Positions 1 through 9,097 of a stretch of 64,000 nt of DNA are shown here, piece by piece (position 1 is the stretch's first letter; every line of letters begins with the position of its first letter). The stretch is from the NCBI GenBank assembly GCA_025200525.1, contig CM045758.1:194282463-194346462 (forward strand), written 5' to 3'. Position numbers and translations under genes: made by a program. The notes beneath the pieces are model-generated. The model worked only from the letters and a program-made list of their open reading frames with translations. It was not told the origin of the DNA and did no database searches. The stretch is from Camellia lanceoleosa. Lineage: Eukaryota; Streptophyta; Magnoliopsida; Ericales; Theaceae.

Positions 1-938
1 GATACATTAAACGCTAATTTAGTCCTATTTATAGGGCTGGAAATTCGTTAATTACAATGATGCTACTTTCCAATCTCAGGGAGCATAAATGTGACTAATA
101 AATCATGGATATATACTAAAATGCAACTAGATTTTAGTATCAAACTCTCAAAACTAAATTTGCAAAATCTTTTGGCTGAGATAAGAATTCAACTTCATGC
201 TCTCTTCTACTTTTTCTCTCCAAAGAATTCAAAAACTAACATAGGAATCCAAAATTAAGAAAAGCGGATTATTTGTTTTCCAACTTCTAATAAAACATCT
301 TCTATGTTACCATGTGTTCTTACAAGTCTTTTTAAGGTTTCATGTTGAACTAGAAATTTAACAGTTCAAAATCATTCAGATCAAGAAATATGTAAATAAT
401 AAAATAAAATAGGTGAAAGAAAGGCCATAGAGGAAAAACTAACAATCCACACCCTAATCATCAGATTTTTCTTACCTAAATATAATCAAATTAAAAACAC
501 TAAATATAATCAAAATTTTCTCTTGCAGCCATTAACACAAACACTAGATTCAAATTAAACGCAAATAACACAGTGCTCATAAATTGGGTATTTGATAGAA
601 CCTGAAAAGATTCAAATGTAAAGGAAAAAAATTATACCTTCAACTTCAAACAACACAGCAATATAGCAGCAAATACAACAGAATAGATGCCCAAAAAAAA
701 TACAAAATAGCACCATATGGGAATTCAACATAGCAAATACAGCTCTTACACCACACTCACATTTCAAAGCCTTATATCTCAAGTCCAAGGTCTTACCATC
801 GGAAGAATAGTTACCAGAGGATGACATGCCTCTGCATTAATTAGGAAGAATTGAATCCAAATCCTCTAAAGTTGATTAGGAAGTTAAATATGTTATACAT
901 GACCATTGTCTTTAATTCTTAACACTATTGTACACTTT
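1..938. other. AT-rich host flank, no clear gene
   Basis: AT-rich sequence with no long reading frame apart from the short minus-strand ORF listed separately. It ends at the ACTTT (934-938) that is the left target-site duplication of the solo LTR beginning at 939. The right copy of the same five bases is at 20378-20382, so this flank was once contiguous with 20383 onward. Confidence 0.6.
612..827 (-). CDS. Possible GRF-type zinc-finger gene fragment
   Basis: A 71-codon minus-strand ORF with a serine-rich start followed by the motif ALKCECGVRA. A CxCG followed by a basic/hydrophobic stretch resembles the first half of the plant GRF-type zinc finger (the small At4g04775-like proteins). The second half of that finger, with its Asn-Pro-Gly-Arg and later cysteine, is missing; the ORF continues into a hydrophobic stretch rich in Cys and Phe that looks like read-through. 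A GT after the CECG codons could be a splice donor, but I could not find the next exon downstream on the minus strand. Most likely a first exon or a broken fragment; it may also be a chance ORF. Confidence 0.25.
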   Translation of the reverse strand: MSSSGNYSSDGKTLDLRYKALKCECGVRAVFAMLNSHMVLFCIFFGHLFCCICCYIAVLFEVEGIIFFLYI

Positions 939-963
939 TGTGACGACCCAGAATTTTTCCCTC

Positions 964-1131
964 CGCTCAAGCAGAAGAGTTAACGCTCGAGCAGACTTTT
1001 GGGGTTCAGCAATTGTGCAGACGGCCTGAGATTCTGGGAGTTGTGATTCTCCGCTCGAGCGGGGGAGTTTACGCTCGAGCGGACGCCTTTGTTGGTCTTC
1101 GCGCTTGAGCGCAAGGTTGGGCGCTCGAGCG
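964..1131. promoter_or_regulatory. Three 20-bp-spaced CGCTCGAGCG dyads
   Basis: Pairs of 10-bp palindromes (consensus CGCTCGAGCG) separated by exactly 10 bp: 964/984, 1052/1072 and 1102/1122 (start positions). The linkers differ in sequence while the half-sites are conserved. The last two dyads are 30 bp apart (1072 to 1102). A further single copy lies near 1472. The function is unknown. The fixed two-turn spacing suggests a cooperative binding site for a dimeric protein. Confidence 0.6.
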
Positions 1132-2081
1132 GGTCTCCAAGTTGAGTTGTATTTCTGAGGCACGTGGGTTCGTTTTGGACATTTTATTAGTGTATTGGAA
1201 CTTTCTTATTTTATTTTGGAGTATTGGTTGAGGTGGTAATATGATGGTAATGTAAGATTGGACCAAAAGCTTTAATTAGAATAATTTGTCTGCGACCAGT
1301 CGTCACTCTTTTATCCTTTTCTTTGTCTACACTTTGAATTTGGATATGAGGTTAGAACCATTGGAAAGCTTATTTCCGGGGCTTTAATTTGGACACAAGA
1401 ACGACCTAAAACGGAGTCCAGATGGGAGAGTTATACCTGTTCAAAGTTTTGGAATCTGTGCTGAAAACAGGTCCGCTCGAGCGGGAATTACGGGACAGCA
1501 GCTTTAAAGACGGGTTTTTGAGATCTTTTTCATATTTTCTTCTTCCCTCTTCCTTCCTCTTTGCCTAAGTCCGAAACCCTAGCCCCAAATCCTTGAATTC
1601 CTTTACTTTGATCGCGATCCACCATGGTTTTTGGCATCAAGAATGGAGAACAAGAGAGGATCAATGTTTTTACCCGATTAGAACTTGGATTTGTGAAGGC
1701 TTCTTCTCAAGCTCACCCCTTTGCTTGATTATTGAGGTAAGGATTTTAAGACTCTTTAATATTTACATCCATAGATAGATTTGAGGTGTCTTCATTGTAT
1801 AATGGTGCAAGTTTTCATTTATGTTATGTATATAGAAGAAATTATGAGATTTTGGGAATTTTGGATTTGAACATTGGGGGTTTTAAGATTTGTGATGTTG
1901 GGAGTTAAATTGGTGGGTTTAAGTGATGGATTGGGAATCTTAGATGTAGAATCCTTTGGAAAATTGGAATTAAAAGTAATGATTTAAGAAGTTTTAAGAA
2001 CCCTCATTTTCCTTGAAACCCTAGGTTGGTTAATGATGATAACCAAAGATTTGGCCCAAATTGAAAGTAGAATAATGAAAT

Positions 2082-4440
2082 TGTAACAACCCTCGTACTG
2101 ACTACCGTTAAACCACTGAATTATATACTGATTACCATTAAACTGAACTGCTAATGACTGATAAGTGAACTGGATGAACTACTGAACAAACTGAATGAAA
2201 CTGAATGAGTTTGTCTATTGAATTGCGTGTCGCATCTGTTTGAGTGTATGATTATCTGTTTGCATTTTATGTTTAAACTGCTAATTGAAGGCCTTATCGG
2301 CGGCCGATTTAGAAACCGTTTGATGTTTTGTAATCAGCATAATATTTGTGATTTAATGATATTTTTATCTGAAAATTGGTTAGGAATGATTAAATTAGAT
2401 TAAAAACGAGTTAATTGAAAGTTTGGCTTATTTACTATAATGCCCTTGAGTGGACCATTTGTTTATTATTCACCTTTGAGCCTTATACAACTCAATCAAA
2501 ACATTTCATCAGCTCATTTGAGCTCCTAACCGACCAAAGAGAGAGAGTAGAGGGAGAATTTGAGAGTTAAGCTCATTTGTTGATTTTGCTTGAAGATTTG
2601 AGGCATAGAGTGCTAGATTGAGCTCCTAGACTTGTAATTGAGACTTAGGTATGTATATTAACCACTCATTGTTGCATTTAAGGTTGGTTCTTGCTAGATT
2701 CATGAAGAATTATAGAGCTAAGACATGATTTTGCTCATATGTGTTGAATTAAAGATCAATTGTTGCATGCATGGTTGAATTAGTGAAATTGGAGTTGAAT
2801 TCGTGCTTGAATCATACATGCATGTCCATGTTTATGTTCTAGTCCATGATTTCATTTCATTTGCCAACTATGGAGCTCTTTGGAGCAAGATTTAAAGCTT
2901 GAAATTGGTTAAAAAGATCATGCATGTCATGTTTTGAAAGTGTTCTTGAAAATGGTTTGAAATTGAGTTTGAGTTAAACACCCTTGGGCCTTGACTTCTT
3001 AAATTGAGTTTTAAAACTTGTTATTCTATGTGTTTGAAAGAGTTTTCCAGAAAATGGGCCCAAGAGGATCGAATTTGGAGCATCGAAACTTGGTTTGAAA
3101 CTCTGAGGTCGAATATGGATTTTCCAGATTTTGGACGTCCTTCGGCGAAGTGCTTCGGCGGGAATGCATGCTCCTAGTATTTTCTTGCATTGTTTCTGAT
3201 CCGCTCGGCGGATTTTAACGCCGGCGGAAAATCGCGCATCCAGCATTTTTGCACCCTTCATCAGTCCGCTCGAGCGGCGGAATGTACGCTCGAGCGTGGG
3301 CCTTTGTGTGCTTGTCCGCTCGAGCGGGGAAACCTGCGCTCGAACGGAGGCCCTGTTCATTGAAAATTCTGGAATTGCTTCCTTAGTGCATTTTTGCATC
3401 CTCATCGCATCCTAGGCATTCTTAGGCCTAGTTTAGAGCATCTTAATGAAGATATAGACATAGAACCACACCGAGGAATTTAGGGATTTAATTATCATCC
3501 TTTCCAAACTGTAAACTTAGTGTGTGTTCTATTTATTGACTGTTTAGGGTTGGCTCTCGGGGACGCGCTCTAGCTACTGATAGCCCAATCACTGTGAGTA
3601 ACAGATTGTGTAAAGATATGTTCAAATGGTTTTATTTTGAATACCGAATCAATCATTTCTTGAATCGATATTGTTTATTGAATGAATGTATGTCTGCATT
3701 TGATCAGATTGTGGTATCCTTAGCACCTTTGTTATTATTTATTCTGAGCTCTGTCGGTTTCCTTGTGGAACCATCGCATTTCTTGAATGATTGGCCATCA
3801 TTATTGTTGGTTCTGTAAGACTCGGTCCTTTTGGACCTCTTGTTTATAGGCTATTGGATGTACCACATATGATATTTGTTGATCGAAATCTTGCAAGATC
3901 GAACTCTTGTTTAAATGAATTGATTTCATTCTTTGTAAGGACATTCATTCATAACCTCTTTTACAGTATGTTATTCACCGGGCTTTAGCTCCTTTGTTTA
4001 TATATATATATGTAGGTGCTCTCGGCCACGGACTGTGAGCTAGGGCGTGGGATTGGTCCCCGATTTTGTCGGCCACCTTTGTGCCTCCTGTGAGGTTCGA
4101 GACGCCATGCCATGGCTTGGGGTGTTTTGTGTCCCCATAGGTCTCCTCTTGTTTGTCTTGTTATGCGTTCTTGTATAGACTGTTTTCTTGCCGTATGTGA
4201 GGAATCAAGTCCCGTCTTGAATGTCTGTAATGATTGTGTATCAGTCTTGGTAGTGAATGTATAAATGTATGAAAAATGTTTTTGGCATCTGATTAACACG
4301 ACTCTATGGACACTAGTTTTCTTGTTTTGGCTTCCGCCAGTTCGAACTCAGATTTCTTGTATTCTTGATTGGCGGGCCTTTGGTAATCTCGGATTCTTGG
4401 CGATTCTGATGCTAAACCCATAGGGCGGGTTTGGGTGACA
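2082..4440 (+). repeat. Tekay LTR1 (5' outer)
   Basis: 2,359-bp LTR from TGTAACAACCC to GGGTTTGGGTGACA. It is preceded by the GAAAT duplication and followed by the primer binding site. A TATA-like CCTTATACAAC near 2490 would place most of the LTR in the transcribed R/U5 part. A splice-donor-like AG|GTATGT follows a short exon-like stretch near 2648. Relative to LTR3 it has small base losses at CTG/CAG/CTCGAG sites in its second half, for example around 3201-3225. Confidence 0.92.
3267..3346. promoter_or_regulatory. CGCTCGAGCG double dyad in Tekay LTR1
   Basis: Four 10-bp palindromes starting at 3267, 3287, 3317 and 3337 (the last is CGCTCGAACG). Spacing is 20, 30, 20 bp, the same as the last two dyads in solo LTR I (1052, 1072, 1102, 1122). 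More copies with collapsed half-sites lie upstream around 3143-3225. The same block in LTR2 (about 10270-10350) and LTR3 (about 17290-17370) keeps its linkers but has lost bases inside the palindromes. Confidence 0.6.
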
Positions 4441-4443
4441 GAG

Positions 4444-4454
4444 TGGTATCGAGC
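4444..4454 (+). promoter_or_regulatory. Primer binding site, Tekay copy 1
   Basis: TGGTATCGAGC, a few bases downstream of LTR1. It is the initiator-methionine tRNA complement TGGTATCAGAGC with one A missing; the intact site is present in copy 2. Confidence 0.85.
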
Positions 4455-4637
4455 GATACTTAACCACGAGTTATACCGCACACGTGTCCAAATGAGCTAT
4501 AGGGTGTCCTAGAAAAGCAATTAGGGCATCTCATGAATTTGAAAAGTGTGTGCTTATGGTATCGATTATATGTTAAAGTGTTAAACTGCTTAATTGTACA
4601 ACCGCTTATAATGATAAGCTATAACTACTATAGTGAA

Positions 4638-5640
4638 ATGGATAATGCAAATGAAATCAAGCATCATCCTCTGAGGCGTAATGGCGGACTTGAACAAATG
4701 ATGGGGGATAATTGAAAGACTCGAACAACAACCGAACCAACGGCCCCACCTCCTCCTCCTCCGGCAACCGAATGTAATGTACAAAATGTGAATGCTAATG
4801 AGGTGGACATTATTGCCTTGACTCGAGAAATTCAAAGAAATGAAACCGCCCGTCCTTTCAGGAGGCTTAGAACCGTTAAAGGCTAAAGCTTGGGTTCTTG
4901 AGACCGAAAAAGTTGTTTGAGGTTTTTCCGTGCTCAAGCAAACAAAGTTTTGTTAGCAACCTTCACCCTTCGAAGAAGCGAGAAAATGGTGGATGTTGAC
5001 CCGATGCAAATACTATTGTGACTTGGGCTCGATTCAAGGAGTCCTTCTTTGAAAAGTATTTCCCCGGCATCGAGGGATGAAAAGTGGCGAGTTTGAACAA
5101 TTGAGACAGGCAAAACATCTCAATTGCCGAGTATGAGAAGCAATTTATCGAACTTGCTAGGTATGCACCACATATGGTGGATACCGATTATAAGAAGGCA
5201 GGAGGTTTGAAGGCGGCCTTAGTGTTGCTATCGGGACCGAATAAATGTTTTGAAAATGCCAACTTATGTAGGTGTTCTCGGCAGGGCATTGATGGCGAGA
5301 CAAATATTGCGGCAAAGTGAAACAATCAAACACCGACAAGTGAGTGGCAAGGAAAAGCGGGGTTTTAAATTTAAGAAAGGCAAGCATAACCCAAATAACA
5401 AGAAAGCGAATCACGGGTCGACTACTAGCCCGACCAAGGGAGTGGATTTACTCCATCCTCGCTCAGATGTGGCAACAAGCACAAAGGGGTTTGCTACCGT
5501 GTTTCGAGCTTGTTTCAGTGTGGCAAGGTGGGCCATGAATCAAAGATCGCCCTTCGCTCCACCGGTTAGTAGTAAAGTCAAGGCGCAAAGAAAGATCAAA
5601 TGTAGCACCAAAACCGAACCCCAAAGCTACGGGAAAGAGC
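4638..5640 (+). pseudogene. gag: Tekay copy 1 gag (frameshifted)
   Basis: Capsid-like Gag that would package the element RNA. The start ATG at 4638 is aligned with the ATG of copy 2 at 11639. Recognisable parts are a Pro-rich stretch at about 4735-4765, the capsid segment with KPP and GG motifs at about 4840-4980, and a basic segment before a degraded zinc-knuckle region at about 5470-5560. It is broken into at least six frames by one- to three-base indels, many falling where copy 2 has CAG, CTG or CCAG. No product could be made from the sequence as given. Compared with copy 2 the losses look systematic rather than random. Confidence 0.85.
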
Positions 5641-5656
5641 CTATGAGGCGGGGCGA

Positions 5657-6319
5657 GTGTTTGCCCTAATCGGAGACGTGCAAAACACTGAGACCGTTGT
5701 GTCAGGTATCCTCTCTATCTGTGCTCAGAATGCTTATGTATTGATTGATTCGGGGTCTACACATTCTTATGTGTCGCATGCTTTTTCGCGTAAATTGAAT
5801 AGACCCTTAGAACCCATGAATTACTTGTTAGCTGTATCATCACCTGTTGGGGGATCTATGACATGTGCATATATGTATCCTGCTTGTGAGATTATTGTTG
5901 GGGATATGCATCTGTTTATTGATTTACTGCCATTGAATATCGATCATTTTGATGTGATATTGGGGATGGACTGGTTACAAAAATATCATGCCACTATAGA
6001 CTGTGTAACGAAACAAGTAGTTTTCCGTCCACCGGGTTTGCCCGAATTTGTGTTTAATGGGAGTGGGGTAGTACCTCCTCCATATCTGATTTCTTCTGTA
6101 AAGGCTGTCAAATTGATTAGAAAGGGGTGTAAAGGATATCTGTGTTCTGTATTGACTGTACCTGCTAATGATAATGTTAAAACTGATGTGAATTGTATTC
6201 CTATAGTCAGAGAATTCCCAGATGTATTTCCAGATGAATTGCCAGGGGATTTGATTGACAGGGAAATTGAATTTATTGTGGATGTGGTTCCGTACCCAAT
6301 AGCATCTAAAGCCCTATAG
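5657..6319 (+). CDS. pro: Tekay copy 1 aspartic protease domain
   Basis: An open stretch holding the retropepsin domain of the Gag-Pol polyprotein. The active-site motif [10 protein letters not shown] sits near residues 31-40, followed by the hydrophobic VILGMDWL block typical of Ty3/gypsy proteases (near residue 97). The C-terminal part reads into the linker before RT (REFPDVFPDELPG). It is not an independent gene: the ATG is internal to gag-pol and the frame is closed by indels at both ends. This is one of the cleanest parts of copy 1, differing from copy 2 by few bases. Confidence 0.85.
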   Translation: MFALIGDVQNTETVVSGILSICAQNAYVLIDSGSTHSYVSHAFSRKLNRPLEPMNYLLAVSSPVGGSMTCAYMYPACEIIVGDMHLFIDLLPLNIDHFDVILGMDWLQKYHATIDCVTKQVVFRPPGLPEFVFNGSGVVPPPYLISSVKAVKLIRKGCKGYLCSVLTVPANDNVKTDVNCIPIVREFPDVFPDELPGDLIDREIEFIVDVVPYPIASKAL

Positions 6320-6959
6320 AATGGCTCCAATCGAAAAGAATTGAAGGCACAATTGCGAACTGTTGGAGAAGAAATTTATCGACCAGATTTCACCGTGGGG
6401 TGCACCTGTTTTGTTTGTAAAGAAGAAAGATGGGTCACTGAGACTGTGCATTGACTACCGCGAACTGAACAAGGTAACTGTAAAGAATAAATATCCATTA
6501 CCGCGTATTGATGATTTATTTGACCAGTTACAGGGTGCACAAGTGTTTTCCAAGATTGATCTTAGATCGGGGTATCATCAACTGAAAGTCAAACCTAAGA
6601 CATTGATAAAAGCGCTTTGAGCAGGTATGGCCACTTTGAATTTTTAGTTATGCCGTTGAGTTACGAATGCCCTCGCATTTATGGACCTCATGAACCGAAT
6701 TTTTAAACCATACCTTGACGATTTTATTGTGGTATTTATTGATGACATATTGATATATTCTAAGACTGTAGAAGAACATGAACACCATCTGAGACTTGCC
6801 CTGCAAACCTTAAGAGAACAGAAACTGTATGCTAAATTGTCTAAATGTGAATTTTGGCTTGATCATATTATGTTTTTGGGGCATGTTGTTAGCAAAGATG
6901 GAATTTCTGTTGACATGAAAATTGAAGTCAGAGTGAATCGCCTAGACCAACGAATGTAA
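6320..6959 (+). pseudogene. pol: Tekay copy 1 reverse transcriptase
   Basis: RT fingers and palm in two frames, 6363-6620 and 6681-6959. Visible motifs are [26 protein letters not shown], the [12 protein letters not shown] block with catalytic Asp, and the FIDDILIYS catalytic motif. Frameshifts separate the fingers from the palm around 6621-6680 and end the frame near 6959. The enzyme would make cDNA from element RNA in the virus-like particle; this copy cannot encode it in one piece. Confidence 0.88.
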
Positions 6960-7577
6960 CCGAAGTCCGAAGCTTTTTGGGACTGGCTGGATATTACAGA
7001 AGGTTTGTCAAAGATTTCTCCAAAATTGCCCTACCACTAACTCAGTTGACGCAGAAAGGGATATCGTTTGACTGGACTGACCAAAGGGAATCAGCATTTC
7101 AAGAATTGAAAACCCGACTTGTGACTGTACCGATTTTGACTCTACCTTGAGTGCGGATGGTTATCTTGTTTTAGTGATGCTTCTCATAAGGGTTTGGGGT
7201 GTGTTTTAATGCAGAATGGGAGAGTTATTGCTTATGCTTCCTGACAGTTGAGACCACATGAAAAGAACTACCCGACCCATGACCTAGAACTTGCTGCAGT
7301 AGTGTTTGCATTGAAAATTTGGCGTCACTATTTGTATGGAGCAACATGTGAAGTGTATACTGACCACAAGAGCCTGAAGTACTTTTTCACTCAAAAAGAA
7401 CTGAATATGAGACAGCGGAAATGGCTTGAACTGATAAAAGACTATGACCTACAGATTTTGTACCATCCGGGAAAGGCCAACACCGTTCTTAGATGCATTG
7501 AGCAAATCGATTGGGAACTTAGCCTTGTTCTTGTTGGACGAAAGAGTTGCTTCTTGATCTTGAAAAGTCGAAATTGA
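6960..7577 (+). pseudogene. pol: Tekay copy 1 RT connection and RNase H
   Basis: Starts with the gypsy connection block ([16 protein letters not shown] in another frame, about 6972-7020). RNase H follows with [24 protein letters not shown], read as [10 protein letters not shown] then DLELAAV, the YTDHKSL motif and [11 protein letters not shown] (7248-7577). The C-terminal ADALS motif present in copy 2 is disrupted here near 7490. Two frame breaks, including a TGA near 7242, interrupt the domain. Confidence 0.85.
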
Positions 7578-7599
7578 AATTGTTTTGAAAGAACAAGGT

Positions 7600-9077
7600 G
7601 GAACCTTAGTCGCTATTTCGCTCAACCAAAGATTGATTGAGGAAATTAAAGAAAAACAATAACTAGATGATTTCTTGAAAAAGGTTATTGAAGAAAAAGA
7701 TTCAAAACCGAGACCGGGGTTCAAATTTGAGAACAATGTTCTGAAATTTCAAGACAGACTGTGTGTACCGAATGACACTGAATTAAAAAGGAGAGTTTTA
7801 CAAGAAGGCCACAGTTCGAAGTTTTCTATTCACCCAGGGAATACGAAAATGTACCAAGATTTGAAACAGAATTTCTGGTGGCCAGGAATGAAGAAAGAAA
7901 TTGCCGACTTTGTGTCTAAATGTCTTCATTGCCAACAGGTCAAAGCTGAACATCAACGACCTGCCGGATTACTGCAACCCTTACCCATACCAGAGTGGAA
8001 ATGGGAGCATATCACGATGGATTTTATCGTTGGATTACCTCGCTCCAGGAAAGGTATGGACTCTATTTGGGTTATTGTTGATAGATTGACTAAATCTGTA
8101 CACTTCCTACCTGTCAAGACGATTTATAATGCAGATAGATTGGCTGTTATCTATATTGATGAGATTGTGAGATTGCATGGAGTGCCTGAATCTATTGTTT
8201 CGGGGATTCAAGTTTACATCGAGGTTACAGCGAGCCTCTGACGCATTGGGTCTTGAATCGAGGTGAGTAGTGCCTATCATCCTCGAACGGATGGTCACCG
8301 AAAAGGACCATCCGCACTCTAGAGGACCTCGAGAATGTGTGTCCTTGATTTTCGAAATTGGGAAAGTCATTTGTCATTGGTGAATTCGCCTACAACAACA
8401 GCTACCATTCGAGTATCGGTATGGCGCCTTTCGAGGCATTGTATGGCAGAAAGTGTAGATCTCCAATCTGCTGGGCAGAAGTTGGAGATGGGCCGTTGCT
8501 TGGGCCCGAGATTGTATATGAAACGACTGAGAAAGTGAAATTGATACAGCAGAGATTGAAAACTGCACAGAGTAGACAGAAAAGTTATGCAGATGTCAGA
8601 AGACGGGATAGAGAATATGAAGTGGGTGAACACGTGTTTGTGAAAGTGACACCAATGAAAGGCCAGACTCGCTTTGGAGTCAAAGACAAGTTAGCACCGA
8701 GATATGTCGGACCGTATCAGATTATTGAGAAAATCAATCCGGTGGCGTATCAAGTTGCACTTCCTCCTGAAATGGAGCATATGCATAACGTCTTCCACAT
8801 TTCGATGTTGAGAGACTATCTTCGGGATCCGTTTCATGTGATTGAGCCTACTCGGATAGTGCTTAGTGATGACTACACTTACGAGGAACGGCCTATACAG
8901 ATTGTAAACCGGATCAAGAAACGAGAAACAAAGAGATTCCTAGTGAAAGTTGGTGGCGAGAACCATGGTGGTGTGTATGCCACTTGGGAAAGGAAGATGA
9001 CATGGCTAGGCGATATCCGGATTTGTTCGGCGAACCTGTTTTCTTCGGTGAAGGTAACTTCGAGTTTAGAGGACTAA
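7600..9077 (+). pseudogene. pol: Tekay copy 1 integrase plus chromodomain
   Basis: The N-terminal HHCC zinc finger is visible in 7675-8241 ([11 protein letters not shown], then KCLHC), followed by the catalytic core (TMDFIVGLPRS; the second Asp region lies in a frameshifted stretch near 8200-8240). A second frame, 8358-9077, carries the core end, the integrase C-terminus ([29 protein letters not shown]) and a decayed chromodomain (YEERPIQIV, then ATWE). The chromodomain places it in the chromoviruses, where it steers integration to modified chromatin. The stop at 9075-9077 lies 20 bp before LTR2. Confidence 0.87.
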
Positions 9078-9084
9078 ACTCCTT

Positions 9085-9097
9085 ATAAGGAGGAGGC
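9085..9097 (+). promoter_or_regulatory. Polypurine tract before LTR2
   Basis: ATAAGGAGGAGGC immediately upstream of the TGTAACAACC of LTR2; the plus-strand priming site of internal copy 1. Confidence 0.8.

Noticed and set aside
7449..7736. Minus-strand ORFs opposite Tekay pol (also 5986-6330, 13003-13374, 8367-8633)
   Set aside because: Shadows of the pol coding strand; recur identically in both copies because the sense strand is the same.
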